From Enterobacter sp. RIT418 (GTDB lineage: Bacteria > Pseudomonadota > Gammaproteobacteria > Enterobacterales > Enterobacteriaceae): a stretch of 64,000 nt of DNA. The stretch covers positions 1 through 64,000 of the forward strand of contig NZ_QBJD02000021.1 of the NCBI RefSeq assembly GCF_003057745.1, in the 5' to 3' direction. A program made the translations under genes and the position numbers. The notes below the pieces were generated by a model. That model saw only the letters and a program-made list of their open reading frames with translations, was not told the DNA's origin and made no database searches. Positions 28,333 through 37,648 of the stretch are shown here, in pieces (positions within the stretch are counted from its first letter, which is position 1; every line of letters begins with the position of its first letter).

Positions 28333-30311
28333 GCACCCGCATCGCTCGTTTTCCGGCGCTGCTGCTGGGGCTGATTTTTCTCGTCGCCCTCGCGCTGACC
28401 TGGCTCAACCTGTCGGCGGCCTTACCGCGCGGGCAGTGGGGCGAGGCCTTCGCGACCCCGGATATTGATAATATTCAGCAAATGCTGTTCCACTACAGCC
28501 TGCTGCCGCGCCTGGTAATTTCCCTGCTGGTCGGGGCCGGGCTGGGGCTGGTGGGCGTGCTGTTCCAGCAGGTGCTGCGTAACCCGCTGGCAGAGCCCAC
28601 TACGCTGGGCGTCGCCACCGGCGCGCAGCTCGGGATCACGATTACGACGCTGTGGGCGCTGCCGGGGGCGTTAACCTCTCAGTTTGCCGCGCTGGCGGGG
28701 GCGTGCGTTGTTGGGGCCGTGGTCTTCGGCGTTGCCTGGGGCAAACGCCTCTCGCCCGTCACGCTGATTCTGGCGGGGCTGGTGGTGAGCCTCTACTGCG
28801 GGGCAATCAACCAGCTGCTGGTGCTGTTCCACCACGATCAGCTGCAAAGCATGTTCCTGTGGAGTACGGGGACGCTGACCCAGACCGACTGGGACATCGT
28901 CGATCGCCTGTGGCCGCAGCTGATCGGCGGCGTGGTGCTGACCCTGCTGCTGCTGCGCCCGCTCACGCTGATGGGGCTGGACGACGGCGTTGCGCGCAAC
29001 CTCGGCCTGGCGCTGTCGCTGGCGCGCCTGGCGGCCCTGACGCTGGCGATTGTGCTAAGCGCCCTGCTGGTGAACGCGGTAGGTATCATCGGCTTTATCG
29101 GCCTGTTTGCGCCGCTGCTGGCGAAAATGCTCGGGGCGCGTCGCCTGCTGGCGCGGCTGGTGCTGGCGCCGATGATCGGCGCGCTGATCCTCTGGCTTTC
29201 CGACCAAATCATTCTCTGGCTGGCGCGGGTCTGGATGGAGTTCTCCACCGGATCGGTGACCGCGCTGATCGGGGCGCCGCTGCTGCTGTGGCTGCTGCCG
29301 CGCCTTCGCAGCATGAGCGCTCCGGCGATGGATGCCGGCGACAAAGTATACACCGAGCGCCAGCATCTGCTGTGGTATGCGCTGGCGGGCATGGCGGTTC
29401 TGCTCTTGGCCGCGGTGGCCGCGCTCTCTTTAGGGCGCGACGCGGCGGGCTGGCACTGGGCGAGCGGTACGTTGCTCAACGATCTGCTCCAGTGGCGCTG
29501 GCCGCGCATCGGCGCCGCGCTGATTGCGGGCGTGATGCTGGCGGTCGCGGGCTGCATTATTCAGCGTCTGACCGGCAACCCGATGGCGAGCCCGGAAGTG
29601 CTGGGGATCAGCTCCGGCGCGGCGTTCGGCGTGGTCCTGATGCTGTTCTTCGTGCCGGGCAACGCCTTTGGCTGGCTGATGCCTGCCGGAAGCCTCGGCG
29701 CGGCCGTCACGCTGCTGATCATCATGATCGCCGCCGGTCGCGGGGGCTTTTCTCCGCACCGCATGCTGCTGGCGGGGATGGCGCTAAGCACCGCGTTTAC
29801 CATGCTGCTGATGATGCTGCAGGCCAGCGGCGATCCGCGCATGGCGCAGATCCTGACGTGGATTTCCGGCTCGACCTACCGGGCAACCGAAGGTCAGGTT
29901 GTGTTTACCGGGCTGGCGATGGTGGTGCTGCTGGCAATCGTGCCGCTGTGCCGCCGCTGGATGACCATTCTGCCGCTCGGCGGCGAAACCGCGCGCGCCG
30001 TGGGAATTGCGCTCACGCCAGCGCGCGTTGGCCTGCTGCTGCTGGCGGCCTGCCTGACGGCCACGGCAACCATGACCATTGGTCCGCTGAGCTTTGTTGG
30101 GCTGATGGCGCCGCACATCGCCAGAATGCTCGGCTTCCGCCGGACGATGCCGCATATCGTGATGTCCGCCCTGACGGGCGGCGTGATGCTGGTCTTTGCC
30201 GACTGGTGCGGCAGGATGGTGCTGTTCCCGTATCAGATCCCGGCGGGCTTGCTGTCGACCTTTATCGGTGCGCCGTACTTTATTTATCTGTTGAGAAAGC
30301 AGAGTCGGTAA
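28329..30311 (+). CDS. fhuB: Fe(3+)-hydroxamate ABC transporter permease FhuB
   Basis: The inner-membrane channel of the ferrichrome importer, unusual in being a fused double permease. The 660 residues comprise two homologous FecCD-type halves of about ten membrane segments each. Each half has the ATPase-contact motif: GIIGFIGLFAPLLAKML in the first and GPLSFVGLMAPHIARML in the second. The start at 28329 (MSTRIARFPALLLG) overlaps fhuD by four bases and gives the exact E. coli length. A second long open frame within it is a GC-rich shadow. It converges on hemL. Confidence 0.96.
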   Translation: MSTRIARFPALLLGLIFLVALALTWLNLSAALPRGQWGEAFATPDIDNIQQMLFHYSLLPRLVISLLVGAGLGLVGVLFQQVLRNPLAEPTTLGVATGAQLGITITTLWALPGALTSQFAALAGACVVGAVVFGVAWGKRLSPVTLILAGLVVSLYCGAINQLLVLFHHDQLQSMFLWSTGTLTQTDWDIVDRLWPQLIGGVVLTLLLLRPLTLMGLDDGVARNLGLALSLARLAALTLAIVLSALLVNAVGIIGFIGLFAPLLAKMLGARRLLARLVLAPMIGALILWLSDQIILWLARVWMEFSTGSVTALIGAPLLLWLLPRLRSMSAPAMDAGDKVYTERQHLLWYALAGMAVLLLAAVAALSLGRDAAGWHWASGTLLNDLLQWRWPRIGAALIAGVMLAVAGCIIQRLTGNPMASPEVLGISSGAAFGVVLMLFFVPGNAFGWLMPAGSLGAAVTLLIIMIAAGRGGFSPHRMLLAGMALSTAFTMLLMMLQASGDPRMAQILTWISGSTYRATEGQVVFTGLAMVVLLAIVPLCRRWMTILPLGGETARAVGIALTPARVGLLLLAACLTATATMTIGPLSFVGLMAPHIARMLGFRRTMPHIVMSALTGGVMLVFADWCGRMVLFPYQIPAGLLSTFIGAPYFIYLLRKQSR

Positions 30312-30318
30312 TAAAAGT

Positions 30319-30345
30319 AAACGGCAATCCTTAGATTGCCGTTTT
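30319..30345. terminator. Bidirectional terminator between fhuB and hemL
   Basis: A perfect 11-bp stem, AAACGGCAATC/GATTGCCGTTT, has loop CTTA, A-rich on the left and T-rich on the right. It lies eight bases after the fhuB stop codon. Confidence 0.82.
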
Positions 30346-30353
30346 AATATTTG

Positions 30354-30402
30354 CTCCCTCTCCCCGTGGGAGAGGGTTGGGGTGAGGGCATCAAGCCGCA
30401 CA
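30354..30402 (-). repeat. REP-like repeat, copy 4 (inverted)
   Basis: On the minus strand the head and hairpin read as in the other copies, ending in CCCTCTCCC-type stem arms around CCGT. It is the only copy in this orientation. It occupies the fhuB/hemL convergent gap, with the terminator on its distal side. Confidence 0.8.
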
Positions 30403-30404
30403 TC

Positions 30405-31685
30405 TTACAGCTTCGCAAACACCCTGCGCGCCGCGTCGACGGTATTGTTGATATCGTCCTTGCTGTGCGCCACGGACATAAAGCCCGCTTCAAACGCCGA
30501 AGGCGCCAGATAGACGCCTTCTTCCAGCATCAGGTGGAAGAAGCGCTTGAAGCGTTCCACGTCGCACTTCACGACGTCCTGGTAGCAGGTCACGGTTTTC
30601 GCGTCGGTGAAGAAGATCCCGAACATGCCGCCCACGTGGTTCACCACCAGCGGGATCCCGGCTTCTTCAGCTGCTTCCAGCAGGCCGTTTGCCAGCTGCG
30701 TGGTCAGGTCGGTCAGGGTTTCATGGATCCCCGGCTGCGCCACCTCGGTCAGACAGGCGAAACCGGCCGCCATCGCGATCGGGTTGCCGGAGAGCGTGCC
30801 CGCCTGGTAAACCGGTCCGGTTGGCGCCAGCGCGTCCATCACATCTTTACGACCGCCGAATGCGCCCACCGGCATGCCGCCGCCGATGATTTTGCCAAGA
30901 CAGGTCAGGTCCGGCACGACGCCGTAGTAATCCTGTGCGCCCGCCAGCGCAACGCGGAAGCCGGTCATCACTTCGTCGATGATCAGCAGCGCGCCGAACT
31001 CGTCGCACAGGGCGCGCAGGCCCGGCAGGAAGTCAGCGTGCGGTGGAATACAGTTCATGTTGCCCGCGACCGGCTCAACGATGATGCAGGCGATCTCCTG
31101 CGGATACTGCTCAAACGCCGCGCGCACGGTGTCCAGATCGTTGTAGGTGCAGGTCAGGGTGTGCTTAGCAAAGTCAGCAGGCACGCCCGGCGAGTTTGGC
31201 TGGCCGAGGGTCAGCGCGCCGGAGCCCGCTTTCACCAGCAGGCAGTCCGCGTGGCCGTGGTAGCAGCCTTCGAACTTAATGATTTTGTCGCGGCCGGTAA
31301 AACCGCGCGCCAGGCGGATGGCGCTCATGGTCGCTTCGGTACCGGAGTTAACCATGCGCACCATGTCCATGGTTGGCACTAGCTCGGTCACCAGCTCCGC
31401 CATTTTCACTTCCATCTCGGTTGGCGCGCCAAAGCTCAGGCCGCGCTGCGCCGCTTCAATCACCGCGTTGCGAATGGCGGGGTGGTTGTGGCCCAGCACC
31501 ATCGGGCCCCAGGAGCCGACATAATCGATATAGGCTTTGCCATCGACATCGTACAGGTACGCGCCGTCAGCGCGTTCGATAAACAGCGGCGTTCCGCCTA
31601 CGCCGGTAAAGGCGCGAACGGGCGAGTTTACGCCGCCCGGGATCAGCTCGCGGGCTGCACTGTAGAGGTTTTCAGACTTGCTCAT
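30405..31685 (-). CDS. hemL: Glutamate-1-semialdehyde 2,1-aminomutase
   Basis: HemL converts glutamate-1-semialdehyde to 5-aminolevulinate, the committed haem precursor, using PLP/PMP. The 426 residues equal E. coli HemL. The fold-type I aminotransferase signature [17 protein letters not shown] is present, and the PLP lysine lies in [17 protein letters not shown] (near residue 265). The start at 31685 ([18 protein letters not shown]) matches the family; the frame extends 12 codons upstream. It diverges from clcA. Confidence 0.97.
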   Translation of the reverse strand: MSKSENLYSAARELIPGGVNSPVRAFTGVGGTPLFIERADGAYLYDVDGKAYIDYVGSWGPMVLGHNHPAIRNAVIEAAQRGLSFGAPTEMEVKMAELVTELVPTMDMVRMVNSGTEATMSAIRLARGFTGRDKIIKFEGCYHGHADCLLVKAGSGALTLGQPNSPGVPADFAKHTLTCTYNDLDTVRAAFEQYPQEIACIIVEPVAGNMNCIPPHADFLPGLRALCDEFGALLIIDEVMTGFRVALAGAQDYYGVVPDLTCLGKIIGGGMPVGAFGGRKDVMDALAPTGPVYQAGTLSGNPIAMAAGFACLTEVAQPGIHETLTDLTTQLANGLLEAAEEAGIPLVVNHVGGMFGIFFTDAKTVTCYQDVVKCDVERFKRFFHLMLEEGVYLAPSAFEAGFMSVAHSKDDINNTVDAARRVFAKL

Positions 31686-31861
31686 GGCGTCGTTCCTGGT
31701 TCGTAAAAAGAAGATAAGCACACTATTCTATGCGATACGCGGAAGGTAATGAAATTTTTGCCCGTTCCCCTCTAAACAATTGTTAAGGTTTTTTCGGCTG
31801 ACGGGGAGAGTGACTCTGCTAAAATCCTCGCGGCGATTTGTATGATGATAGTGAGCAGGTA

Positions 31862-33250
31862 ATGAAAGCAGATACTCCCTCTTTTGAAGAACAGCAGTTT
31901 GCGCGCGCGCGTCACCGCATCAGTATTCGGCGATTGCTGGAGCGCGACAAAACGCCGCTGGCGATCCTGCTGGCCGCCGCCGTCGTGGGTACGCTGGCCG
32001 GGCTGGTTGGCGTCGCGTTCGAAAAAGCGGTCAATGCGGTGCTGAACTGGCGCATTGGAACGGTGGCCGGGTTTGCCGACAGCGGCGCGCTGGTCTGGGT
32101 TTTCGCATTCGGCTTCTCCGCGCTGCTGGCGATGGTGGGCTATTTTCTGGTGCGCCGGTTTGCGCCGGAAGCGGGCGGGTCGGGCATTCCAGAGATTGAA
32201 GGCGCGCTGGAAGAGCTGCGCCCGGTGCGCTGGTGGCGCGTGATCCCCGTGAAGTTTATCGGCGGCATGGGAACCCTCGGCGCGGGCATGGTGCTCGGGC
32301 GCGAAGGGCCAACGGTACAGCTCGGCGGGAACGTGGGGCGCATGGTGGGGGATCTTTTTCGGATGCGCAGCGCCGAAGCGCGCCATACGCTGCTGGCAAC
32401 GGGCGCGGCGGCAGGGCTATCCGCGGCGTTTAACGCCCCGCTGGCGGGCATTTTGTTCATCATCGAAGAGATGCGCGCGCAGTTCCGCTACAACCTGATC
32501 TCCATTAAGGCTGTCTTTACCGGCGTGATCATGTCGAGCATCGTTTTCCGGCTGTTCAACGGCGAAGGGGCGGTGATTGAGGTCGGGAAATTGACCAATG
32601 CCCCGGTGAACACGCTGTGGCTGTATCTGATCCTTGGCATGATTTTCGGCGTCGTCGGCCCGCTGTTCAATACGCTGATCCTGCGCGCGCAGGATATGTT
32701 CCAGCGCATCCACGGCGGCAACACGACGAAATGGGTGCTGGTGGGCGGCCTGCTTGGCGGCGTTTGCGGCATTCTCGGATTTGCTGAACCCAACGCGGCG
32801 GGGGGCGGCTTCGGGCTGATCCCGATTGCGGCAGCCGGTAATTTCAGCATGGGCCTGCTGCTGTTTATGTTTATCTCCCGGGTGATTACCACCGTGCTCT
32901 GCTTCTCATCCGGCGCGCCCGGCGGTATTTTTGCGCCGATGCTGGCGCTCGGCACGCTGCTGGGCACCGCGTTTGGCATGGCGGCGGCGGCAGGATTTCC
33001 GGCCTACCATCTGGAGGCGGGGACGTTTGCGATTGCGGGAATGGGCGCGCTGCTGGCGGCCTCGCTTCGCGCGCCGCTAACCGGTATCGTGCTGGTTCTG
33101 GAGATGACGGACAATTATCAGCTCATTTTGCCAATGATCATTACCTGCCTCGGCGCGACACTATTAGCCCAATTCCTGGGGGGAAAACCGCTATACTCCA
33201 CCATTCTTGCTCGCACCCTGGCGAAGCAGGAGGCTCAGCAGAATACTTGA
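31862..33250 (+). CDS. clcA: H(+)/Cl(-) exchange transporter ClcA
   Basis: ClcA is an inner-membrane 2Cl-/1H+ antiporter that helps survival of extreme acid by limiting hyperpolarisation. The 462-residue protein shows the selectivity motifs [25 protein letters not shown] (with the gating Glu) and [11 protein letters not shown], and the pore Tyr region KPLYSTIL. Many hydrophobic helices are visible. The C-terminal tail after AKQEAQQ is about ten residues shorter than E. coli (473). The start at 31862 ([12 protein letters not shown]) fits the family. erpA follows. Confidence 0.95.
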   Translation: MKADTPSFEEQQFARARHRISIRRLLERDKTPLAILLAAAVVGTLAGLVGVAFEKAVNAVLNWRIGTVAGFADSGALVWVFAFGFSALLAMVGYFLVRRFAPEAGGSGIPEIEGALEELRPVRWWRVIPVKFIGGMGTLGAGMVLGREGPTVQLGGNVGRMVGDLFRMRSAEARHTLLATGAAAGLSAAFNAPLAGILFIIEEMRAQFRYNLISIKAVFTGVIMSSIVFRLFNGEGAVIEVGKLTNAPVNTLWLYLILGMIFGVVGPLFNTLILRAQDMFQRIHGGNTTKWVLVGGLLGGVCGILGFAEPNAAGGGFGLIPIAAAGNFSMGLLLFMFISRVITTVLCFSSGAPGGIFAPMLALGTLLGTAFGMAAAAGFPAYHLEAGTFAIAGMGALLAASLRAPLTGIVLVLEMTDNYQLILPMIITCLGATLLAQFLGGKPLYSTILARTLAKQEAQQNT

Positions 33251-33329
33251 ATGAATTACCAGGGTATTAGATAATGACGATAAGAATTGGGTGATTTTTA
33301 CCCAATGGCAGTATTCATGGGAGCATAAG

Positions 33330-33674
33330 ATGAGTGATGACGTAGCGCTGCCGCTGCAGTTTACCGAAGCAGCGGCCAATAAAGTGAAAACCCTGATTGC
33401 CGACGAAGACAATCCGGATCTGAAACTGCGCGTTTATATTACCGGCGGCGGCTGCAGCGGTTTCCAGTACGGTTTTACCTTTGACGATCAGGTGAACGAT
33501 GGCGATATGACCATTGAGAAGCAGGGCGTCGCGCTGGTGGTTGACCCGATGAGCCTGCAGTATCTGGTGGGCGGTTCGGTTGACTACACCGAGGGCCTGG
33601 AAGGATCGCGCTTTGTGGTGACCAACCCCAATGCGACAAGCACCTGCGGGTGCGGTTCGTCGTTCAGTATTTAA
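33330..33674 (+). CDS. erpA: Iron-sulfur cluster insertion protein ErpA
   Basis: ErpA is an A-type carrier that delivers Fe-S clusters to apoproteins, including isoprenoid-pathway enzymes. The 114-residue protein has the three cluster cysteines: Cys42 in [10 protein letters not shown] and Cys106/Cys108 in STCGCGSS. The start at 33330 ([19 protein letters not shown]) gives the E. coli length and follows a GGGAG-type ribosome site; a frame opening at 33291 is unsupported. It converges on yadS across a REP-like element. Confidence 0.96.
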   Translation: MSDDVALPLQFTEAAANKVKTLIADEDNPDLKLRVYITGGGCSGFQYGFTFDDQVNDGDMTIEKQGVALVVDPMSLQYLVGGSVDYTEGLEGSRFVVTNPNATSTCGCGSSFSI

Positions 33675-33685
33675 TGTTTCTGGCG

Positions 33686-33733
33686 GTGCGGGCTGATGCC
33701 CTCACCCCGGGCCTCTCCGACGGGGAGAGGGAG
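33686..33733 (+). repeat. REP-like repeat, copy 5
   Basis: The head GTGCGGGCTGATGCCCTCAC precedes the stem GCCTCTCC/GGGGAGAGG. It lies between the convergent genes erpA and yadS, ten bases before a bidirectional terminator. Confidence 0.8.
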
Positions 33734-33742
33734 TAAACATAA

Positions 33743-33772
33743 AAAAACGGTAACCTTCAGGTTACCGTTTTT
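33743..33772. terminator. Bidirectional terminator between erpA and yadS
   Basis: A perfect 13-bp stem, AAAAACGGTAACC/GGTTACCGTTTTT, with TTCA loop, has A-run and T-run flanks for termination on both strands. Confidence 0.88.
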
Positions 33773-33776
33773 GCTT

Positions 33777-34400
33777 TTACCTTCCGTTTTCATCCAGTGC
33801 AAACGTCGGCAGCTTCAGGTGCCAGCGTATCGCCGCCAGGCGTATAACCAGCGTCACTAGCATCCCCAGCATGGCTGCGTTCTCCAGCGGGACGGCGAAG
33901 GTGTAGTACGCCGTCGCATGAACGATCCCGCCGATGATACAGGCGGTGGCGTAGATTTCCGTTCGCAGAATCATCGGCACTTCGCGCGCCAGAATGTCGC
34001 GAATAATCCCGCCGCCCACGCCGGTCAGCACGCCCATACAGATAGCGACCAGGGGGCCGGTTCCCGCCAGGAAAGCCTTATTCACGCCAATGCCCACAAA
34101 CACGGCCAACCCCACGGCATCCAGGACCGGCAGTATCCATTTGGGCAGCCTGCGCGGCTGGCGGATAAGCACAATCGTCAGCAGGCAGGTGACCATCGCC
34201 ACTACTAAATCAGTGGGATCTTTCACCCAAAAAACGGGACCATTGGCTAAGGCCATGTCGCGGATGGTCCCGCCGCCAACCGCCGTGACGACGCCGAGGA
34301 CCAGCACGCCAAAAGGGTCCATGCGCAGTTTTCCCGCGAGTAAAACGCCGGAGATAGCAAAAACGGCTGTGCCAAGAATATCCAGCCAATATACGAGCAT
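33777..34400 (-). CDS. yadS: Inner-membrane protein YadS (UPF0126/TRIC family)
   Basis: A 207-residue membrane protein with seven likely helices arranged as two homologous UPF0126 repeats. Each repeat has the glycine-rich signature: AVGGGTIRDMALA in the first and GVGGGIIRDILAREVP in the second. Prokaryotic relatives of this family are trimeric cation channels, so an ion-channel role is plausible but not shown for YadS. It lies downstream of btuF, 24 bases after it, so it may be part of an mtnN-btuF-yadS operon. Confidence 0.9.
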   Translation of the reverse strand: MLVYWLDILGTAVFAISGVLLAGKLRMDPFGVLVLGVVTAVGGGTIRDMALANGPVFWVKDPTDLVVAMVTCLLTIVLIRQPRRLPKWILPVLDAVGLAVFVGIGVNKAFLAGTGPLVAICMGVLTGVGGGIIRDILAREVPMILRTEIYATACIIGGIVHATAYYTFAVPLENAAMLGMLVTLVIRLAAIRWHLKLPTFALDENGR

Positions 34401-34424
34401 CGTGAAATCCTCGAACGTTCAGGT

Positions 34425-35228
34425 CTATGTTTGACTCTCGGCCAGCGCGGCACAGAGTTGTTTAGCGGCGAGGATAATACGCGGGCCGGCTCGTTCAAAC
34501 CAGTCGCTATGAAGGGCAATCACCGGAATTTTGAGCTGGCGCTGCCAGAACTGTTCGATTTTAGGAATCTCGCCCGCACTTCCGACCACGACGATGGCCT
34601 GCGGCTGGCGTGACAGAACCTGTTCCCGGCTGACCTGAGGCCACGGCACCCGGCTGGCCGCAAAGATATTCTCACCGCCGCAGACCTCCAGCACCTGGTT
34701 CTGAATGGAGCCTTTTCCGGTGGTAAACAGCGGCTGGCTGCCGAACTGCAGGAAAACGCGTTTTTTATTCTGCGTTGCGTATTTGTTCTTTAGCGCAGCG
34801 TAGTCGCTTAGCATCTGCTGCGCGGCCTGCTCGGCTTTTTTGGGCGTGGGGCTGTAGGGCGCCAGAGTGCGCAGCGCCTGAGCGACCTGCTCAATGCTCA
34901 CCGCGTCAATCCACATTACCTTAATGCCCAGCGAGGTCAGCTGATTAACCTGCCGTTCGGCGTTGCCGCCGCGCCAGGCCAGAACCAGATCGGGCCTGAG
35001 CGCTATGATGCGTTCGAGGTTCATCCCCTGCCAGGTGGCAACCTGTTCGATACTGGCCGCCTCGGGGGGATAATCAGAAAAACTGCTGACGGCTACCGGG
35101 GTGATCCCGGCGGCAAAGGCCAGCTCGGTATTCGCAGGGGAAAGTGTTATCACCCGCGGCGCGGCGACAAGCCACGCCGGGATGATCAGAAGCAGGGCGG
35201 CAAGCGCCCTGATGTTGTGTTTACCCAC
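34425..35228 (-). CDS. btuF: Vitamin B12 periplasmic binding protein BtuF
   Basis: BtuF binds cobalamin in the periplasm and delivers it to the BtuCD importer, whose genes are not in the window. The 267-residue precursor has a signal peptide ([18 protein letters not shown]). The class III binding-protein fold is seen in [37 protein letters not shown] and [28 protein letters not shown]. The start overlaps the mtnN stop by eight bases, so the genes are translationally coupled. No cobalamin riboswitch is apparent upstream. Confidence 0.94.
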   Translation of the reverse strand: MGKHNIRALAALLLIIPAWLVAAPRVITLSPANTELAFAAGITPVAVSSFSDYPPEAASIEQVATWQGMNLERIIALRPDLVLAWRGGNAERQVNQLTSLGIKVMWIDAVSIEQVAQALRTLAPYSPTPKKAEQAAQQMLSDYAALKNKYATQNKKRVFLQFGSQPLFTTGKGSIQNQVLEVCGGENIFAASRVPWPQVSREQVLSRQPQAIVVVGSAGEIPKIEQFWQRQLKIPVIALHSDWFERAGPRIILAAKQLCAALAESQT

Positions 35229-35919
35229 GAGCCAGTTTCTGCACCAGGGTTTCCACCATCACGGTGGACTGTTTTGCCGCAACGGCCAGGAACTCGTCGA
35301 AGCTCAGGTGAGATTGCTGATCGGCCACGTCGGAAATGGCGCGAACGACCACGAACGGCACGCTGAAGTTATGGCAAACGTGGGCAATCGCGGTGGCTTC
35401 CATCTCAACCGCCACGGCCTGCGGGAAGTTATGGCGAATTTTGGCCAGGCCGACGGAGCCGTTGATGAACGCATCACCGCTGACGATCAGGCCGCGCACG
35501 GCGTTCAGGTTTAGCTCGGCGATGCAGCCTTCTGCAGCGGCAATCAGCTTGTCATCAGCCTTGAAGCCCGCCGGGCAGCCCGGGAGCTGGCCGTATTCAT
35601 AGCCGAATGCGGTCACGTCCGCATCGTGGTAACGCGCTTCGTCGGACACCACGATATCACCCACTTTCAGCGTCGGCGCGAGGCCGCCCGCAGAACCGGT
35701 GTTGATGATAACGTCTGGCTTGCAGCGCTCTAGCAGCAGCGTTGCGCCCAGTGCTGCTGCCACTTTACCGATGCCTGATTTCAGCAGAGCAACGTCAACG
35801 CCGTTCAGCTGGCCGGTGTAGATTTCACACCCACCTAAAGCGAGAGTCTGACGGTTCTCAATTTTGTCACGCAGCAGCGTAACTTCTTCTTCCATTGCAC
35901 CAATAATGCCGATTTTCAT
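35221..35919 (-). CDS. mtnN: 5'-methylthioadenosine/S-adenosylhomocysteine nucleosidase
   Basis: MtnN (Pfs) cleaves methylthioadenosine and S-adenosylhomocysteine, recycling by-products of polyamine synthesis and methylation and feeding autoinducer-2 production. The 232 residues equal E. coli. The catalytic Glu12 is in [10 protein letters not shown], and the catalytic Asp lies in [13 protein letters not shown]. The phosphorylase-like core TGSAGGLAP and [12 protein letters not shown] is clear. It links functionally to speE/speD, which generate methylthioadenosine. It diverges from dgt. Confidence 0.96.
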   Translation of the reverse strand: MKIGIIGAMEEEVTLLRDKIENRQTLALGGCEIYTGQLNGVDVALLKSGIGKVAAALGATLLLERCKPDVIINTGSAGGLAPTLKVGDIVVSDEARYHDADVTAFGYEYGQLPGCPAGFKADDKLIAAAEGCIAELNLNAVRGLIVSGDAFINGSVGLAKIRHNFPQAVAVEMEATAIAHVCHNFSVPFVVVRAISDVADQQSHLSFDEFLAVAAKQSTVMVETLVQKLARG

Positions 35920-36002
35920 AGATTTACTCGCGATGTGCCTTGTTAAGATGCATAGTCTATCATGGGCTTTAGTGGAAGCGCATTTCTCACGCGGGGGAGC
36001 AC

Positions 36003-37517
36003 ATGGCGCAGATCGATTTTCGCAGCAAAATTAACTGGCACCGGCGGTTTCGGTCGCCGCAGGGCGTAAAGAATGAACATGAAATCCTGCGCATCTTCGA
36101 AAGCGATCGCGGGCGCATCATTAACTCTCCCGCCATTCGCCGCCTTCAGCAGAAGACGCAGGTCTTCCCGCTTGAGCGTAACGCCGCGGTGCGTACGCGC
36201 CTGACCCACTCCATGGAAGTTCAGCAGGTTGGCCGCTATATCGCCAAAGAGATTTTAAGCCGCCTCAAAGAGCAACGGCTGCTGGAAACGTATGGCCTGG
36301 ACGAGCTCACCGGGCCGTTTGAAAGCATCGTCGAGATGGCGTGCCTGATGCACGACATTGGCAACCCGCCGTTCGGCCATTTTGGCGAGGCGGCGATTAA
36401 TGACTGGTTCAAGCAGCGTCTCTACCCAACGGATGCCAAAAGCCAGCCGCTCAGCGATGACCGCTGCACGGTGCGGGAGCTGCGACTGCGCGAGGGAGAG
36501 GAGAGCCTGAACGACCTGCGGCGCAAGGTGCGCCAGGACCTGTGCCACTTCGAAGGCAATGCGCAAGGGATTCGGCTGGTACATTCCCTGATGCGGATGA
36601 ACCTCACCTGGGCGCAGGTTGGCTGCATTTTGAAATATACGCGTCCGGCCTGGTGGATGGGCGATCCTCCGGCGTCCCACAGCTACCTGATGAAAAAACC
36701 GGGCTATTACCTTTCTGAAGAAACCTATATTGAGCGGTTGCGTAAAGAACTTTCCCTGACGCCAAACGGCCGTTTCCCATTGACGTGGATTATGGAGGCC
36801 GCTGACGATATTTCTTATTGCGTTGCCGATCTGGAAGACGCCGTTGAGAAACGGATATTCAGCGTCGAAGAACTTTATCAGCATCTTTATGACGCCTGGG
36901 GGCCGCATGAAAAAGGCTCTTTATTTGCCCAGGTCGTCGAAAACGCATGGGAAAAATCGCGCTCAAATTCATTGAGCCGCAGCACCGAAGACCAATTCTT
37001 TATGTATCTTCGGGTCAATACCCTTAATAAGCTGGTACCGTATGCCGCCGCGCGGTTCATTGACAACCTGCCGATGATTTTTAGCGGGGAATTTAATCAT
37101 GCCCTGCTGGAAGATGACAGCAGCTTCAGCCAGCTCCTTGAGCTATATAAAAATGTGGCCGTCCGCCATGTTTTCAGCCATCCCGACGTTGAGCAGCTGG
37201 AATTACAGGGATACCGCGTGATAAGCGGGCTGCTGGAAATTTATCGGCCTTTACTGCAATTATCCGTTGATGAGTTTAGCGAGCTGGTGGAACAAGAGCG
37301 CGTGCGCCGTTTGCCAATTGAATCGCGGTTGTATCAGAAACTTTCTACCCGTCATCGACTGGCCTACATCGAATCAGTCAGTAAAATTGAGCGCCACTCC
37401 GCGCAGTGGCCGGTGATGGAATATTATTATCGCTGTCGCCTGATCCAGGACTATATCAGCGGCATGACCGATTTGTATGCCTGGGATGAATACCGCAAGC
37501 TGATGGCCGTGGAATAA
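36003..37517 (+). CDS. dgt: Deoxyguanosinetriphosphate triphosphohydrolase
   Basis: Dgt hydrolyses dGTP to deoxyguanosine and tripolyphosphate, affecting dNTP balance and phage sensitivity. The 504-residue protein is an HD-domain hydrolase with metal ligands in [15 protein letters not shown], then the HD pair in [18 protein letters not shown], and a further Asp in [21 protein letters not shown]. The C-terminus matches E. coli (505 residues). The coding sequence drifts to more AT-rich codons after about 36700. It is divergent from mtnN, and degP follows 131 bases later with its own promoter. Confidence 0.95.
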   Translation: MAQIDFRSKINWHRRFRSPQGVKNEHEILRIFESDRGRIINSPAIRRLQQKTQVFPLERNAAVRTRLTHSMEVQQVGRYIAKEILSRLKEQRLLETYGLDELTGPFESIVEMACLMHDIGNPPFGHFGEAAINDWFKQRLYPTDAKSQPLSDDRCTVRELRLREGEESLNDLRRKVRQDLCHFEGNAQGIRLVHSLMRMNLTWAQVGCILKYTRPAWWMGDPPASHSYLMKKPGYYLSEETYIERLRKELSLTPNGRFPLTWIMEAADDISYCVADLEDAVEKRIFSVEELYQHLYDAWGPHEKGSLFAQVVENAWEKSRSNSLSRSTEDQFFMYLRVNTLNKLVPYAAARFIDNLPMIFSGEFNHALLEDDSSFSQLLELYKNVAVRHVFSHPDVEQLELQGYRVISGLLEIYRPLLQLSVDEFSELVEQERVRRLPIESRLYQKLSTRHRLAYIESVSKIERHSAQWPVMEYYYRCRLIQDYISGMTDLYAWDEYRKLMAVE

Positions 37518-37575
37518 GTCGGTAGTTTTGTAAAGACGACCAATAAATTTTTACTTTTTCCATAAACTTAATTCC

Positions 37576-37603
37576 GGAACTAAGCGGTATAAAATGAATC
37601 TGA
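37576..37603 (+). promoter_or_regulatory. Sigma-E-type promoter of degP
   Basis: GGAACT (37576-37581) and TCTGA (37599-37603) are 17 bases apart, matching the envelope-stress sigma factor consensus GGAACTT-N16-TCTGA and the position and sequence of the E. coli degP promoter. It lies 46 bases before the start codon. Confidence 0.8.
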
Positions 37604-37648
37604 GTTACACAGCAATTTTGCGTTATCTGTGAATCGAGAATGAGAAAC

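Noticed and set aside
28652-30334. A 560-codon open frame on the plus strand overlapping fhuB
   Set aside because: It is an Arg/Ala/Gly/Asp-rich alternate frame without recognisable motifs; fhuB matches its family across the whole length.
34400-35300. Cobalamin riboswitch near btuF
   Set aside because: btuF starts inside the end of mtnN with no leader sequence, so there is no room for a riboswitch.
36700-37520. More AT-rich 3' part of dgt as a sign of horizontal transfer
   Set aside because: The protein aligns with E. coli Dgt to the end without a break, so the shift looks like normal codon variation.
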